Positions 23,443-34,600 of a stretch of 44,079 nt of DNA are shown piece by piece. This DNA comes from Didymodactylos carnosus. Lineage: Eukaryota > Rotifera > Eurotatoria > Philodinida > Philodinidae. Below the pieces are notes generated by a model that was not told where the DNA came from, ran no database searches, and saw nothing but the letters and a program-made list of their open reading frames with translations. Position 1 is the stretch's first letter; each line of letters begins with the position of its first letter. The translations under genes and the position numbers were made by a program. The stretch is from the NCBI GenBank assembly GCA_905250885.1, contig CAJNOQ010000655.1, positions 1 to 44,079 of the forward strand. Direction: 5' to 3'.

Positions 23443-23973
23443 AATTACAAAAAGGTAGAATCTGCAAGAGAATTGAATTGTCAATAGCAAGTTACTGAAA
23501 TGAACAAAGTGTCCTATAATCAGTCCTATGATCAGTATGCATTAGTATAAGTGGGTTACAGTAAAACATTTACGAATATGCTCTAATTGAAGAAATCGTT
23601 TATTAAGAAATTGTTGTAACATTTGAATACTTGTAGAACTGGAATGAGAAGACTTTCTTTTGAAGTTTTTATCTCAGGCTTTTGATTTGAATAAAAAAAA
23701 GTTTTATTTTGAGTTTTGACGTCATTTGCTATACTAACGTACTTTATTGTACAAAGCACAAGCCAATTAGATTTAGATATGGGGCACTCTACAAATTCAC
23801 ACATTCTGCCGTTGAAAGGAAGAGAGTGTGATATTAGTTAGTGAGTTACGATCACAGTAATGGCTTTTATTAAAAGACTTTATTCGCTTCTTGAAGAGAA
23901 GTGCGGTGTTGTAATTCAGTAGCGTCATCTATCTTGGTCATCTTTCATTTCAAATACAACAGCTATTATACAT
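23443..23973. other. Spacer with probable 5' UTR exon acceptor
   Basis: A TCTCTTGCAG acceptor-like site ends at about 23461, 19 bases before the RUNDC1-like ATG, suggesting an untranslated first exon further upstream. Otherwise nothing recognised. Confidence 0.45.
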
Positions 23974-24750
23974 TCATTCTGAGTGTTCAGTTTCATTTTC
24001 CGTTGTTTCTGTATCTGTTTCACCTTGAAAGTTATCCTTCACCATGTAAAAGAATATTCCTTCTGTATTCATGGAGGGAGCCGCCTCTTCGGCTTTTTCT
24101 TGGGCATTTTCTCTTGTTTTCTTTTCTTTATGACTAGGTTCAATCTTTTGAATTCTATTCTGTAGATTCTGTTGATATGATTGCTTCTTCAACTTCATGG
24201 ACGGATGGTGATATTCTTCCATTTGATGGTTAGCAGAGTCGATGACAGGAGCGTAAGTATACAAAGGATGCGGTGTTTCAGGTTCTTCTGCATGTTGAGC
24301 AAACTGATGTAGGTTTTCAGCTTGCATAGCACTTTTCTCCGATTTAGAAAATGATGTAGTGCTACTTGGGTGCCGAGGCAAATTGAGTGAGGGCCCCAGA
24401 TGTTTTTTTGGCACCACCTGAAATTGTTCTGGTCTAGGTATACTTGATTTCAATTCTTTGGCAATCCCGTAGTATTTGTTGGGAAGTTCACCATTTTCAA
24501 TCAATTCATTAAGACATTCTATCATAGACTTTATATGGGAAATTTCGTTTGAAGAACACCCTCTTGTCTCTAAATTTTCTAACTTTTGTACTAATGTTTC
24601 TTTTTCGTTCATCCATTTATCTCTTATTTCAGTATAGTCTCTCGATATCTCATCGGCTTTCGTATCTTTCACTGTTATAGGCGATTTGCCAATGCTAACA
24701 TTTGATTGCGTTTGAATTGCAGTGTTTGTACCTGTAACATTTCGGAACAT
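23974..24750 (-). CDS. Unrecognised hydrophilic coiled-coil-like protein
   Basis: A single open frame of 258 codons from the first ATG (MFRNVTG). I do not recognise a family. Residues about 35-85 are charged and helical (WMNEKETLVQKLENLE, SHIKSMIECLNELIEN), suggesting a short coiled coil. The middle is rich in proline, serine and histidine (PLYTYAPVIDSANHQMEEYHH). Then comes a basic KKTRENAQEKAEEAA segment and an acidic Thr/Glu tail (GETDTETTENETEHSE). There is no signal peptide or membrane segment. The length and amino-acid make-up favour a real gene; the frame also continues without ATG upstream, so a spliced 5' exon is possible. It lies about 500 bp upstream of the RUNDC1-like start on the same strand. 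Confidence 0.6.
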   Translation of the reverse strand: MFRNVTGTNTAIQTQSNVSIGKSPITVKDTKADEISRDYTEIRDKWMNEKETLVQKLENLETRGCSSNEISHIKSMIECLNELIENGELPNKYYGIAKELKSSIPRPEQFQVVPKKHLGPSLNLPRHPSSTTSFSKSEKSAMQAENLHQFAQHAEEPETPHPLYTYAPVIDSANHQMEEYHHPSMKLKKQSYQQNLQNRIQKIEPSHKEKKTRENAQEKAEEAAPSMNTEGIFFYMVKDNFQGETDTETTENETEHSE

Positions 24751-27517
24751 GTCTTTTAAATGATACAATCATATTATCTGTTATTATAATGTTCACATTG
24801 GAGATAAAGCTCTTGCATTTTTTTGGTGTACAACACAATTTAAAAAATTTGAAATATTCGTGTATAGGCGCGCTCAAAAGAAATATAACTCGAAGAAATT
24901 TCTCCGACAAATCTTCGCTAAATTACAGTGTCTTTTGACATTCTCCAGTGTGCTTCATTGTCGAAACAAGATACGAATCACTGATGTTTCGAAAAATGCA
25001 AAAGATTTTTGTTCGCTCAGTGATTCATTTCTAAGACGAATGGCACATCCTATCCGTGAGCGAAATATTTTGTATTTTATTTATAAACAATTCATTTAAA
25101 AAAAAAGCATAGGTTATAAACAACAGTAACTACTGGCCATTTGTTTTAAATTCCGTCTTATTGATTTTTTCGAACAACTTGCATTCGTCAGATTTTTAGA
25201 AGTTGTTAATGCTAGTGAAATTGTATAACCGGATGAGGTGCTAATAATATCACTATTTGGATCTTATATTGTATTGGTACTGCAACTATACTTGTTAAAA
25301 ATGAATTATAGAACATGCTTATGAAGGATACAGCCGAAATCTTTATGACAGGAGTAAAATCGATTTTAAAAATCTATGCTTAATTTTCGAAAAACTTGGC
25401 TTTCGCTAGGTTTTAAATTCTTTTCTAGAAACAAATATTGCTGCGAGAGTCAGTAAGATTGGTTATCTGCAGTCCACTCGTTTTCGAAGTTACTAATAGT
25501 CGTAGGACACCAGTGGTGAGGCTCCAAGAAAATACGACACTACCCAAACGACTAGAAATCAAGATTTCGCTTAGCTCATATTTCAATGTAGGATATCAAT
25601 TCATGAAAAACAATCAGTATAATCCTATTGGAAGTTGCTGAGACGTAACCGAGTTTTCCGAAAAAATTCCTAGAAGTCTATTTTTAGAAACTGCACTTTT
25701 ATAATATTTCTCGTTTTTTGATTAAGGCGAACTAGTTTCAGTTTGTTTCATTTTTTCGTTTTTGTTCTCGTCTGTAAAACATCATGTTCAGTGATATCAT
25801 TTTCGTTAATGCTTATTTTCTCATAAACAAAATTGTAATACATTGTAATATATTTCTGATGTATTTTTTTGAATAATATTTGATGTATTTCCTCAATTCT
25901 TTTTTTATGTCAGATTCTGTATGATATGCATAATGTAAAAAATATTGATTTGTTGAAAACTTTTTCTGTTAATTATCTATAATATAATTATGAGTTAGTG
26001 TTACTGATATATGTACGAGTACGCTTTAAATTCAATTAATTTTTATCGTCTAACCAATGCTTGGTTATTCATAGATATTAAATAACGTTGAATTAGTTTA
26101 TTAATACGATCGATATTCACTTTTGCTAATAATTCAGTGCAACGACGGTGAATTAAATTAGACACTATTTGTATACGATAATAAGTTAGGAATAATCAGT
26201 CTGGCATAATATCTGTTTAGTCTGAAAAAATAACATGCTATTATAATTACTCTTCAAAATCTCGACACATTTACGTATGCTGTTAATTGCTGATTAGCCT
26301 TCATTCTTATCGTGCTTTGAACAATGGTTATTCATAAACATGTTCATACCTGATTACTATTGATTTTTAACGTTTTAAAGCATAAAGATGAGATTTTTGC
26401 CATTTCAGCTATCAAGTTGTACTGATGTGCTATCGATAAAGGATATTAGAGATCTTGTATTAAGAGTCCTCTAGGCAATGATGATTCTCGGTCAAAATGT
26501 CGATTTTGAGACAAGCACATGGAAAGACAGCCTGAAGTGTTTACTTTTAGAATCTTTATAGCTTTCGGTCCTATAAGTGATATTTCGGGACTTTTGAGCA
26601 AGTTTTCTAGGAGTCTCGAAAAACAGACTCTTCAAATAAGTTTTTTCCTAGATACTTATAGAATTAAATTTTCTTTATGAACGCATAGATTTGTAGAGCA
26701 AACTTTTCTGATCAAAATAAGATCTCACACAACTCTGTTTGACCTTGCGTGAAAAAGTTACAAGCATTCTCCTACAAGCCCTAAAATGAACCAATCAATG
26801 CACAGCGTTTTCTCTCAAAACACACTTTTTGTACAGGCATCCTTAGTGTACGGCAGTTTTTTTCAATTACGGTTCATCGTAGAGACTTTCTTCTTTTTAA
26901 TCGAAAGAGCGAATAATTCTAGATGGGCTGATGGGAGCCGATTTGTCAATTAGACCTTAGTTATTAAGAAAATTAAGGATCTCTAGAAAACGAACGAAGA
27001 CTTAATTAAAAAATCGGCGGCGGGCAGCCCATGTCGTTAGGTGTCTAGTTAAAAATAAAACAAATCCGAACTCTTATACACTCATTGAAATACATATCGG
27101 TGATATTTTTGAAAATTGAGTACAAGAACAGTCATGCAATTGCACTGTAATCATCGACTTTTAAAAACATTATTTAGTGTCATATTTTTTATTACTCGCA
27201 ACCTCCAGATAGTTGACAGATTATCTTCGAAGAAAGAAATATGCAAGATATTGACTGTGGTTATCAGTACCATATCAAGATATTTGATTTTTATTCGTTT
27301 AAAAAAACAGCCAGATTTTTTACCTTTTATGCCTACTTGAAAAGGTAGATCCTATTTTTTTTCTTAATATTGACTGTGGTTATCAGTACCATATAAAAAT
27401 GTTGCTTGGCGAGTCAAAAAGTTAAGCTTCTTTTACATTTTTTAAAAGACATAAATCTATTGTCTCGTATAAGGTCAATTATCGTTTACATGGTGATCAG
27501 TAGTTGAACAAGTAATC
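24751..27517. other. Intergenic region, no gene recognised
   Basis: About 2.8 kb with less extreme A/T content than 6-12 kb. Short ORFs on both strands show no domain. A small imperfect inverted pair around ATGGGCTG lies at about 26921-26945 and 27010-27035. A short direct repeat (separate entry) lies near the right end. Confidence 0.5.
27249..27395. repeat. Direct repeat pair upstream of the membrane-protein gene
   Basis: TATTGACTGTGGTTATCAGT followed by ACCATAT occurs at about 27249-27275 and again at about 27368-27394, 119 bp apart and identical over at least 27 bases. It lies 120-270 bp before the ATG at 27518, so it could be a promoter repeat or a local duplication. Confidence 0.85.
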
Positions 27518-28078
27518 ATGATTTTTTCATCTGAAATATCAGCTATTCTCGTCTTGGTAGCTGTATGTTGCAGCGTACTCGCACTTATACTCGTCATCAT
27601 TGTAATTATTGTTTTAATTTGTTATATTTGTAAGAAAAAATCAAAAATAAATCCAAATAAAGTTAGAAGAACATCTCTTGATAGCGTTAGTATCAAATCT
27701 ATTTCAGAATCGCAACCTACCAAAGAAATAAAATCTGAAACATATTCGGAACCAAGACATTCAAATGGCACCAAGATACATTCGGATCATGGACGACATA
27801 TCAATAGTGAAGCATCAATGGTTCCTGTTAATTCGTATCAAAAACAAAAACAAAAATATGAACGAAATATAACAAGATCATACACAAAAAATCCACATAA
27901 TAATAACAATGAATTAGAAACGAATGATGTAAATAGATCAATGAAAATTCCACGTAGAATGAAAACATTAACGACTGCAACACTTTATGAGCGTGAAACG
28001 CCCTATCCACATGATATTACTGAACGAGAAAGAAAAATGAATGCCAAACGTTTTCTAACAGCTAACAAAGAATATTAA
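27518..28078 (+). CDS. Single-pass membrane protein with basic cytoplasmic tail
   Basis: An intronless frame of 186 aa. Residues about 8-37 form one long hydrophobic segment (AILVLVAVCCSVLALILVII onwards), followed at once by CYICKKKSK, so it should be a type III or signal-anchor protein with the C-terminus in the cytosol. The remaining ~150 residues are polar and basic (RRTSLDSVSIKSISES, RSMKIPRRMKTL) with many possible phosphorylation sites and no domain I recognise. Codon use and the clean hydrophobic/basic boundary support a real gene. A polyadenylation signal lies 285 bp downstream. It is tail-to-tail with the KChIP-like gene, 583 bp apart. Confidence 0.7.
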   Translation: MIFSSEISAILVLVAVCCSVLALILVIIVIIVLICYICKKKSKINPNKVRRTSLDSVSIKSISESQPTKEIKSETYSEPRHSNGTKIHSDHGRHINSEASMVPVNSYQKQKQKYERNITRSYTKNPHNNNNELETNDVNRSMKIPRRMKTLTTATLYERETPYPHDITERERKMNAKRFLTANKEY

Positions 28079-28362
28079 ATCGTTTGTTAAAAATTATCGT
28101 TTAAAATATATAGACAAAAATAGATTTATGCTAACTTATTAATAGTATCTAAACAGGATCAATATTTGCAAACTGATGCACATGCTTGTTAAATGCAATT
28201 ATTCTAAAACGTCTATTCAACTATCAATATCATCATAGATCTGATGCGTTTAAATCGTGACTAATGTCAAAATATTTTTCGTCTAAGTTTACGCATATTA
28301 TTGCCTTTTGTCAGATATATATTTAATTTTTTCCCATTTTAAATCTGAATTCAATTGTTTGA

Positions 28363-28368
28363 AATAAA
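28363..28368 (+). promoter_or_regulatory. AATAAA polyadenylation signal
   Basis: Canonical hexamer about 285 nt after the stop of the membrane-protein gene. In such AT-rich DNA chance matches are common. Confidence 0.4.
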
Positions 28369-28661
28369 AAAATTATTTTTCGTTCACATTGACATTTTAT
28401 TCTTATAATATATACTCTACGCATTATTCGTACAATAATTTTAATATTACACAATTATTCGCAGGATATTACTTTGAAAACAACTATTAACAACAATATA
28501 GATTTCTTTAATAATTTTTTTTTGTCAATTTGATTAGTTCAGTATAGTGTTTCGATTTATCGCATGATAATGATGATCGTCCGTCGTATATTTTCCAGAA
28601 TAGTGAAAAATTGTTAAATTAATACATTTTCTATGTGTAATCACATAAACAGTAAAGAAAT

Positions 28662-31600
28662 TTAAAATGAACTGGAAAGTGATTGAATAGATTCGATTAA
28701 CGGTGGTCGCTAAAAAAAGTATAAATGATAGTCATTGATTATATAAAAACTTTATCAAAATTCTCTTACATCCTTGCAATATTCAATAAAATCTTCCACT
28801 GTTACTTGATTAACTTGTAAGGGATCAACATGCTGAAATTGACAAAAATATCTAAATCTTTTTCAAGTAGTTATGTATTATGAGAAAAATGCGTATACTT
28901 CTAAAATTTCATCAATATGCTTTTGTATTTCATTTTCTTGCACTCTTGGCTGAACCGTTGGACCAATTAAATCGTATAACGAACGTATAACATCAGCAAA
29001 ACTCTAAATAGTTAATTAAGAAAAAAGATTACTGTTCAAATAAACAAATAGAGAAAATCTATTTACCTCTCTTGATAGTTGTCCATCGCCAGAAATATCA
29101 TAAAAACGAAATATCCATTTTAATTTATCTTCAATAGTTCCTCGACATAGAACAGATAAAGTTAAAATATAATCCTAAATAAATAGTTCATAATTATAGG
29201 TAAAATTTGTTGTAGATTAGTCTTCTTACATCAAATGTAAAAGTTCCTTTGTGATTTCTGTCCATAATTGTAAATAAATAATGTGCGTATTTAATTGGAC
29301 TTCCTTGAGGAAAAAATTGTAAATAAATCTCTCGCAAACGTTCCTCGCTAACACTGCCGCTCGGACATTCCTAAAATTTTATTGTTAACCTTGTTAGAGA
29401 GAACAACAGAAATAAAACAGAAACTATTGGAAAAAAAGTATTTTATTTACTTGTTTAAAACCTCGATATAATAATCGAATTTCGGATCTGCTAAATTTTG
29501 TACATTTGATCATATCATCCAGACTGCGCGGGTGCTGAAGAGCTTTACAGATCACCGGATCTAAACGACTATCTAAATCAAAATTTAAATAGAATTAGCC
29601 CTAATAATCGTTCATCGTTTTCTGCCATGCATGATAACCGTTTCTGCGTAGAATATGAGAAATATCTCATTAGAGCTGAGTAATAAATAAAATTTACGTT
29701 TATCTTCTAAGTCTGCAGATGTCATCGCTGTCCAGTTTGTCAGAAAATTTAGTTTTTATTCGCTGTCAAAATGAGCATATTAAAATATGTTCAAATTCGA
29801 CTAGATACATTTCCAAACAAATTTTCAAAAGATTTAAAAAGCAAGGCTCTTAAAGGATTTGTGGTTTCAAAAAACAATACATAAAGTTTCATTAATAAAT
29901 TATGCAGAATTGTACAGCTGACTCTTTGCTCTTCAAAATGAGTTATGAATTATCTCTATATGATTTACCCTTTTCAGACTAATGAGCTTTTCAGTGCACG
30001 ATCCAAAAATCTTATTAATCCTCAGTTAAATATCTTCATAGCAACTGAAATTTTCGTACCGTACAGTATGATACCATTTATCCATGCATAACAACAATCC
30101 CAGATGTTTCTTTCATACTGTTTCAAATGTATTTTTAAGAGTATGTGTAAATAAAAAAGCTTTTTTTTGTTACATCCGTTGTCGGTTATGATTTATTTCG
30201 GTTAACCGATTAGAAATCGAAACCGGTACATTTCTAGTACTAAATGCTGCATTTTGACTGTATGCACGACACCTGAAACTCTAGAAGGCTGAATATTTCG
30301 TTCTCAAATGGTTTTTCATATAGGTCACCAGGATCAATAGATCCTAAAATTTTGGTCAATATTAGATGCATAATTGAAGAAAAAGTGTTCTGAATCTTCC
30401 TTCAGTCTGAAAACATGTCCCAGTTGAGATATATATCTTAGTCGGGACATACGTCCAAATCGGGTTACCACTTTTTTACAGCACAGTTTTTTTTCATATT
30501 TGAATTTCGTTATATACTCCATTTTGTCTACCAAGTATTTTAAAACAATAGAAAGTGCATTGGTTTTTGGAAAAGTTTTCTAGAAATGTTTGTAGTAAGG
30601 AAAGGTTTTTCTCTAAGCTTAACCACAAAACTGGATCTAGAAGGCAAAATGGAATATATGACGAAATTTTGGAGTAGTTCGGATCGATTTTGATTGTTAC
30701 GATATATAGTTACGAATATTTTAGTTTTCGCTGAAAACAGTCACAAAGGACAAGAGAGGATAAGGTTATTTTCCAGCCCTCAATATTTTTTGATGAAAAC
30801 CATCAGATTATAGGTTATTCGATATGCTGAACAAAATGACTTACTCAGTTTTTCGAAATTCCAACTTTCGATTTTTCGATCTGTGGTACCTACCCCTCAC
30901 GAAAAATGAGAAATCTTTTTTCTCTGATTTTTTTAAAAAGACATGTAATCGATGCAGTTTTTCAGATACGGACAACTTTTCATGCTCTATCGAATGGAGA
31001 TAGTTGGAAAAGAAAAAAAGAGGACGTTTTTAGCATTTGGAAAATACGTTTTTTGAATACTCAGGGTTAGAAAAAATATATATTTTATTCATAGCAAAAA
31101 GATAGCCCAATTCATTTCCTTCAAAATGAAACGTTGTCGAGATTTTTAGCTTGTTTTGTTTCCGAGATATAGCGATTTTAAGTTTTTTGTGCTTTCTGCC
31201 ATATGGAAAAATAAGTACAAAATACTGTATAGTTTAAAATCACTGTATCCATTCGATAGAGCATGAAAAGTTGTCCGTATCCTGAAAACTTCATATTGTA
31301 ACCTCTTTTTGTTTGGCCACAGTAAGAAAAATACTTCAAGTATCGGAGCAAAAATCCAGTATTTTCTCTCTAATTTCGTTCTTTCCACTGATAAGAGGTA
31401 TTTTGAAGCATTTTTTCACTCTCCAGCAGACGAAGAAACTTGTTTTGAGTATAACTGACAACTCGTTTGAGTGAAAAATTCATTTTTACGAAGTCAGTAG
31501 TCTGTTATGGTAAGTGATTTTCTAACAGTAAAAGTCACTTTTCTCCAAGAAAAACTGCATCGATTACATGTCTTTTTAAAAAAATCAGAGAAAAAAGATT

Positions 31601-34600
31601 TCTCATTTTTCCTGAGGGGTAGGTACCACAGATCGAAAAATCGAAAATCGGAATTTCGAAAAACTGAGTAAGCCATTTTGTTCAGCATATCGAATAACCT
31701 ATAATCTGATGGTTTTCATCAAAAAATATTGAGGGCTGGAAAATAATCTTATCCTCCTGTCCTTTAATTGTTTCACTTACTATAAGTTTTTACTACGTCC
31801 TTAAATTGTCTTCTGAACGAAACGTTGCCACGAGACTCGACTTGGTCCAAAATCTATGTATGGCGTTATTTTTAAGGTTATCTGAGCTAACCAGACTGAG
31901 GTAGGTATGTCTCAGTAAAATGCCGTCCATCCAGAATTTATAGAAGCTAGAGAAGTCAGACTTGCTCGGATCGATAGAGGACACACTATGCTATATGTCG
32001 AGTATATTAAATATAGAAATCTCTAGAGGAAAGAGCAACGATCTCTTCTTTCAGTAATTTACCATATATACCACCTGCAGGTTGACCCATTCGCTTAATT
32101 TTTCATAGATATTTTCCTCAGATCTTCTGTACACAATGGTAGATACACTAGTGAAATCGAAACAAACAAGAACAAAAAGAAAACCGCAAGTGTCTATCTC
32201 ATTCCTATGAAAAATATTCAAAAAAACAATCGATGGCATTTTATTTCGAAACAGATAGTAGATGTGATATTATTTTTAGCTCATAATTTATATTATTATA
32301 ACCTGAAAAAACTCCGAACAATAAATAAGCAACAATCTTCATTATTTGCTGTGCTAGCGTGAGATATCCTTTTTTTTCTCCTCTATGAATATCTTTTTGT
32401 TTTTCTTCAGTTGTTGAAAAGTGAAAGAACTAATTTCATATATTGTCATATTTGTTCTAAAACCTCATCTAAATTATATATAGCTTACGAAATTTTACAA
32501 AGATAAAAGTAGAACTGATCCTAAAAAAATTGCAGAATTGATCTCTTTTATATAAAAAATACAAAAAACGATTCTGATTTATCAAAAAAATGTATTCTTT
32601 TTATGGAAAAGATCCCCAAAGATGCTATTTTGTATTCTTCTACAGAAATAATCTAGGAAAATTCATTTTCTATTTTCATGCTAATTAGATCACAAAACAG
32701 ATAATAGTCGATTTCAATTGTTGAAGTATTTTTATAGACTGTGAAAGTATCATCTGTTTGACCTGGGAAGACGGAGGGGTCACTATTTATGTAAGCTAAC
32801 GGTAATGTTAGTTGCTAAAACGAAAATATAGAACGAGGTTTGATAACAATTTATCAGAGATCTTTTGAGAATGAGAGCGAGGAAAACAGTTAAGAAATTT
32901 CCTTTTTGTAAATGTAAAAAAACCGGCCAATTACGTTTAGGCAATTCAAATAGGTACTTTCACAATTCATAAAAATGCTTCAGCAATCGAAATCGACTAT
33001 TATCTGTTTTGTGATCTAATTAGCATGAAAAAAGAAAAGAAAATTTCTTGGATCATTTCTGTAGAAGAATATAAAATAGTATCTTTGGGGATCTTTTCCG
33101 TAAAAAGAATACATTTTTTTGATAAATCGGAATCGTTTTTTGTATTTTTCATATAAGACTAATTCTGCTGAATTTTTGAAGTCTTTAAAATTTTCCAGGA
33201 AAGAAGATAAAACAATTTGATCAATATAATACTAGTCTAGAAAACAAATTTCTGTTTGCATATGTTCTATGATTCACAACAGAGCCAGTTTTTGCTAAAA
33301 TTTGAGCGATATATTACAACGACAGGATCCCATTAGATGCAATAGCGCAATAAACTAACAGTTCATAATAGTATGTTTCAATATGCTAGTATACAATGTA
33401 TAGTATGTACAATGTATACTATAAATATCTAACAAAATATACTGCGAGTGTTATGCGTAATTCTACGAAGGAGATAAAACTGCATCGGTCACTTATGTTT
33501 AAATCAAAATTCAACTTATTTTTGGCTGATTCAATTGCTCTTACACCAACTATTCGGTTTCAAGGTTTGATCTCTAATTCCTTTTGTAAGATAACAGAAT
33601 TAAAGTGTGAAAAATTTTGTGCAACATAAACTATTGTAAACATTCCAAAATGTCCGATCGACTTTTTCAGGAAAAGCATTCAGATTGGGGTTATTTTCTA
33701 TGCTGTTCACAAATCTGCTTTTCATACTTCCTCATAGTCCCATCAAGTGTCAGTCTGTAGAAATCGAACGTCTTGAGACCCATTTCTAAGCTTCAAGTGG
33801 AAAGATTTTAATACAACTAGTTTTTAGATTTATGGACCAACTTCATATTAAGAGCTAATATTTTCACTTCTACTTTTGATAAATAACAAAAATATCAGGA
33901 TTTTGTATTTGAAGAGAAAATGTTATCTCTTAATATAAAGGTAGTCCGTAGATCTACATATTATTCTACATGAAGAACTTACTCTAAAAGCTAGTTGTAT
34001 CAAAATCTTTTCACTTGAAGCTTAGGAATGGGTCTCAAGACGCTCGATTTCTACTGACTGACACTTGATGGGACTATGAGGACGTATAGATAGCAGATTC
34101 GTGATCAGCATAGAAAATCACCTCGGGCTGAATGCTTTTCGCGAAAAAATCGATCGGACATTGCGGAATGTTTTCATCGTGAGATGAAAATCAATCGGTC
34201 TTGAAATTATTTGTTCAATCGATTCTGGCCGCTTTTTTTGTTATCTTAAAAAGATTTTTTGAATTTTTGAATTAGCTGTCGAAAAATAAACTTAATTTAT
34301 CTCGTGATTAAAACACAACGAACCCATGAAATGTTTTCCCCTTCTTTCTAATGGAAAATTTTGTTTAAATTTTAGAGGAGAAAATGAATTATTTTTTGGA
34401 AAACTTTGTATGTCATAAATTTTAAAACTTTGTAAAGATTATTTTTGGAATTACTTTTTTCATCATGAGTGTAAAAAGTTGTTTACTCTTTTAATATCAA
34501 AAGATTCTTATCTATTTACAAAAATATATGGAGAAAAAGTGGTACGTAGTATTCAGAAAAAGGATCAGATTAAAAGATATTTTTTCTTATAAGAAGGAAA

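Noticed and set aside
26920..27040. Short imperfect inverted pair around ATGGGCTG with GC-rich core
   Set aside because: Only about 20 matched bases with gaps; too weak to call an element.
31146..31688. Minus-strand ORFs of 64-80 codons
   Set aside because: They lie inside foldback arms and mirror repeat sequence, not genes.
33380..33425. Palindrome-like TAGTATACAATGTATAGTATG
   Set aside because: A/T-rich simple sequence; such partial palindromes are expected by chance here.
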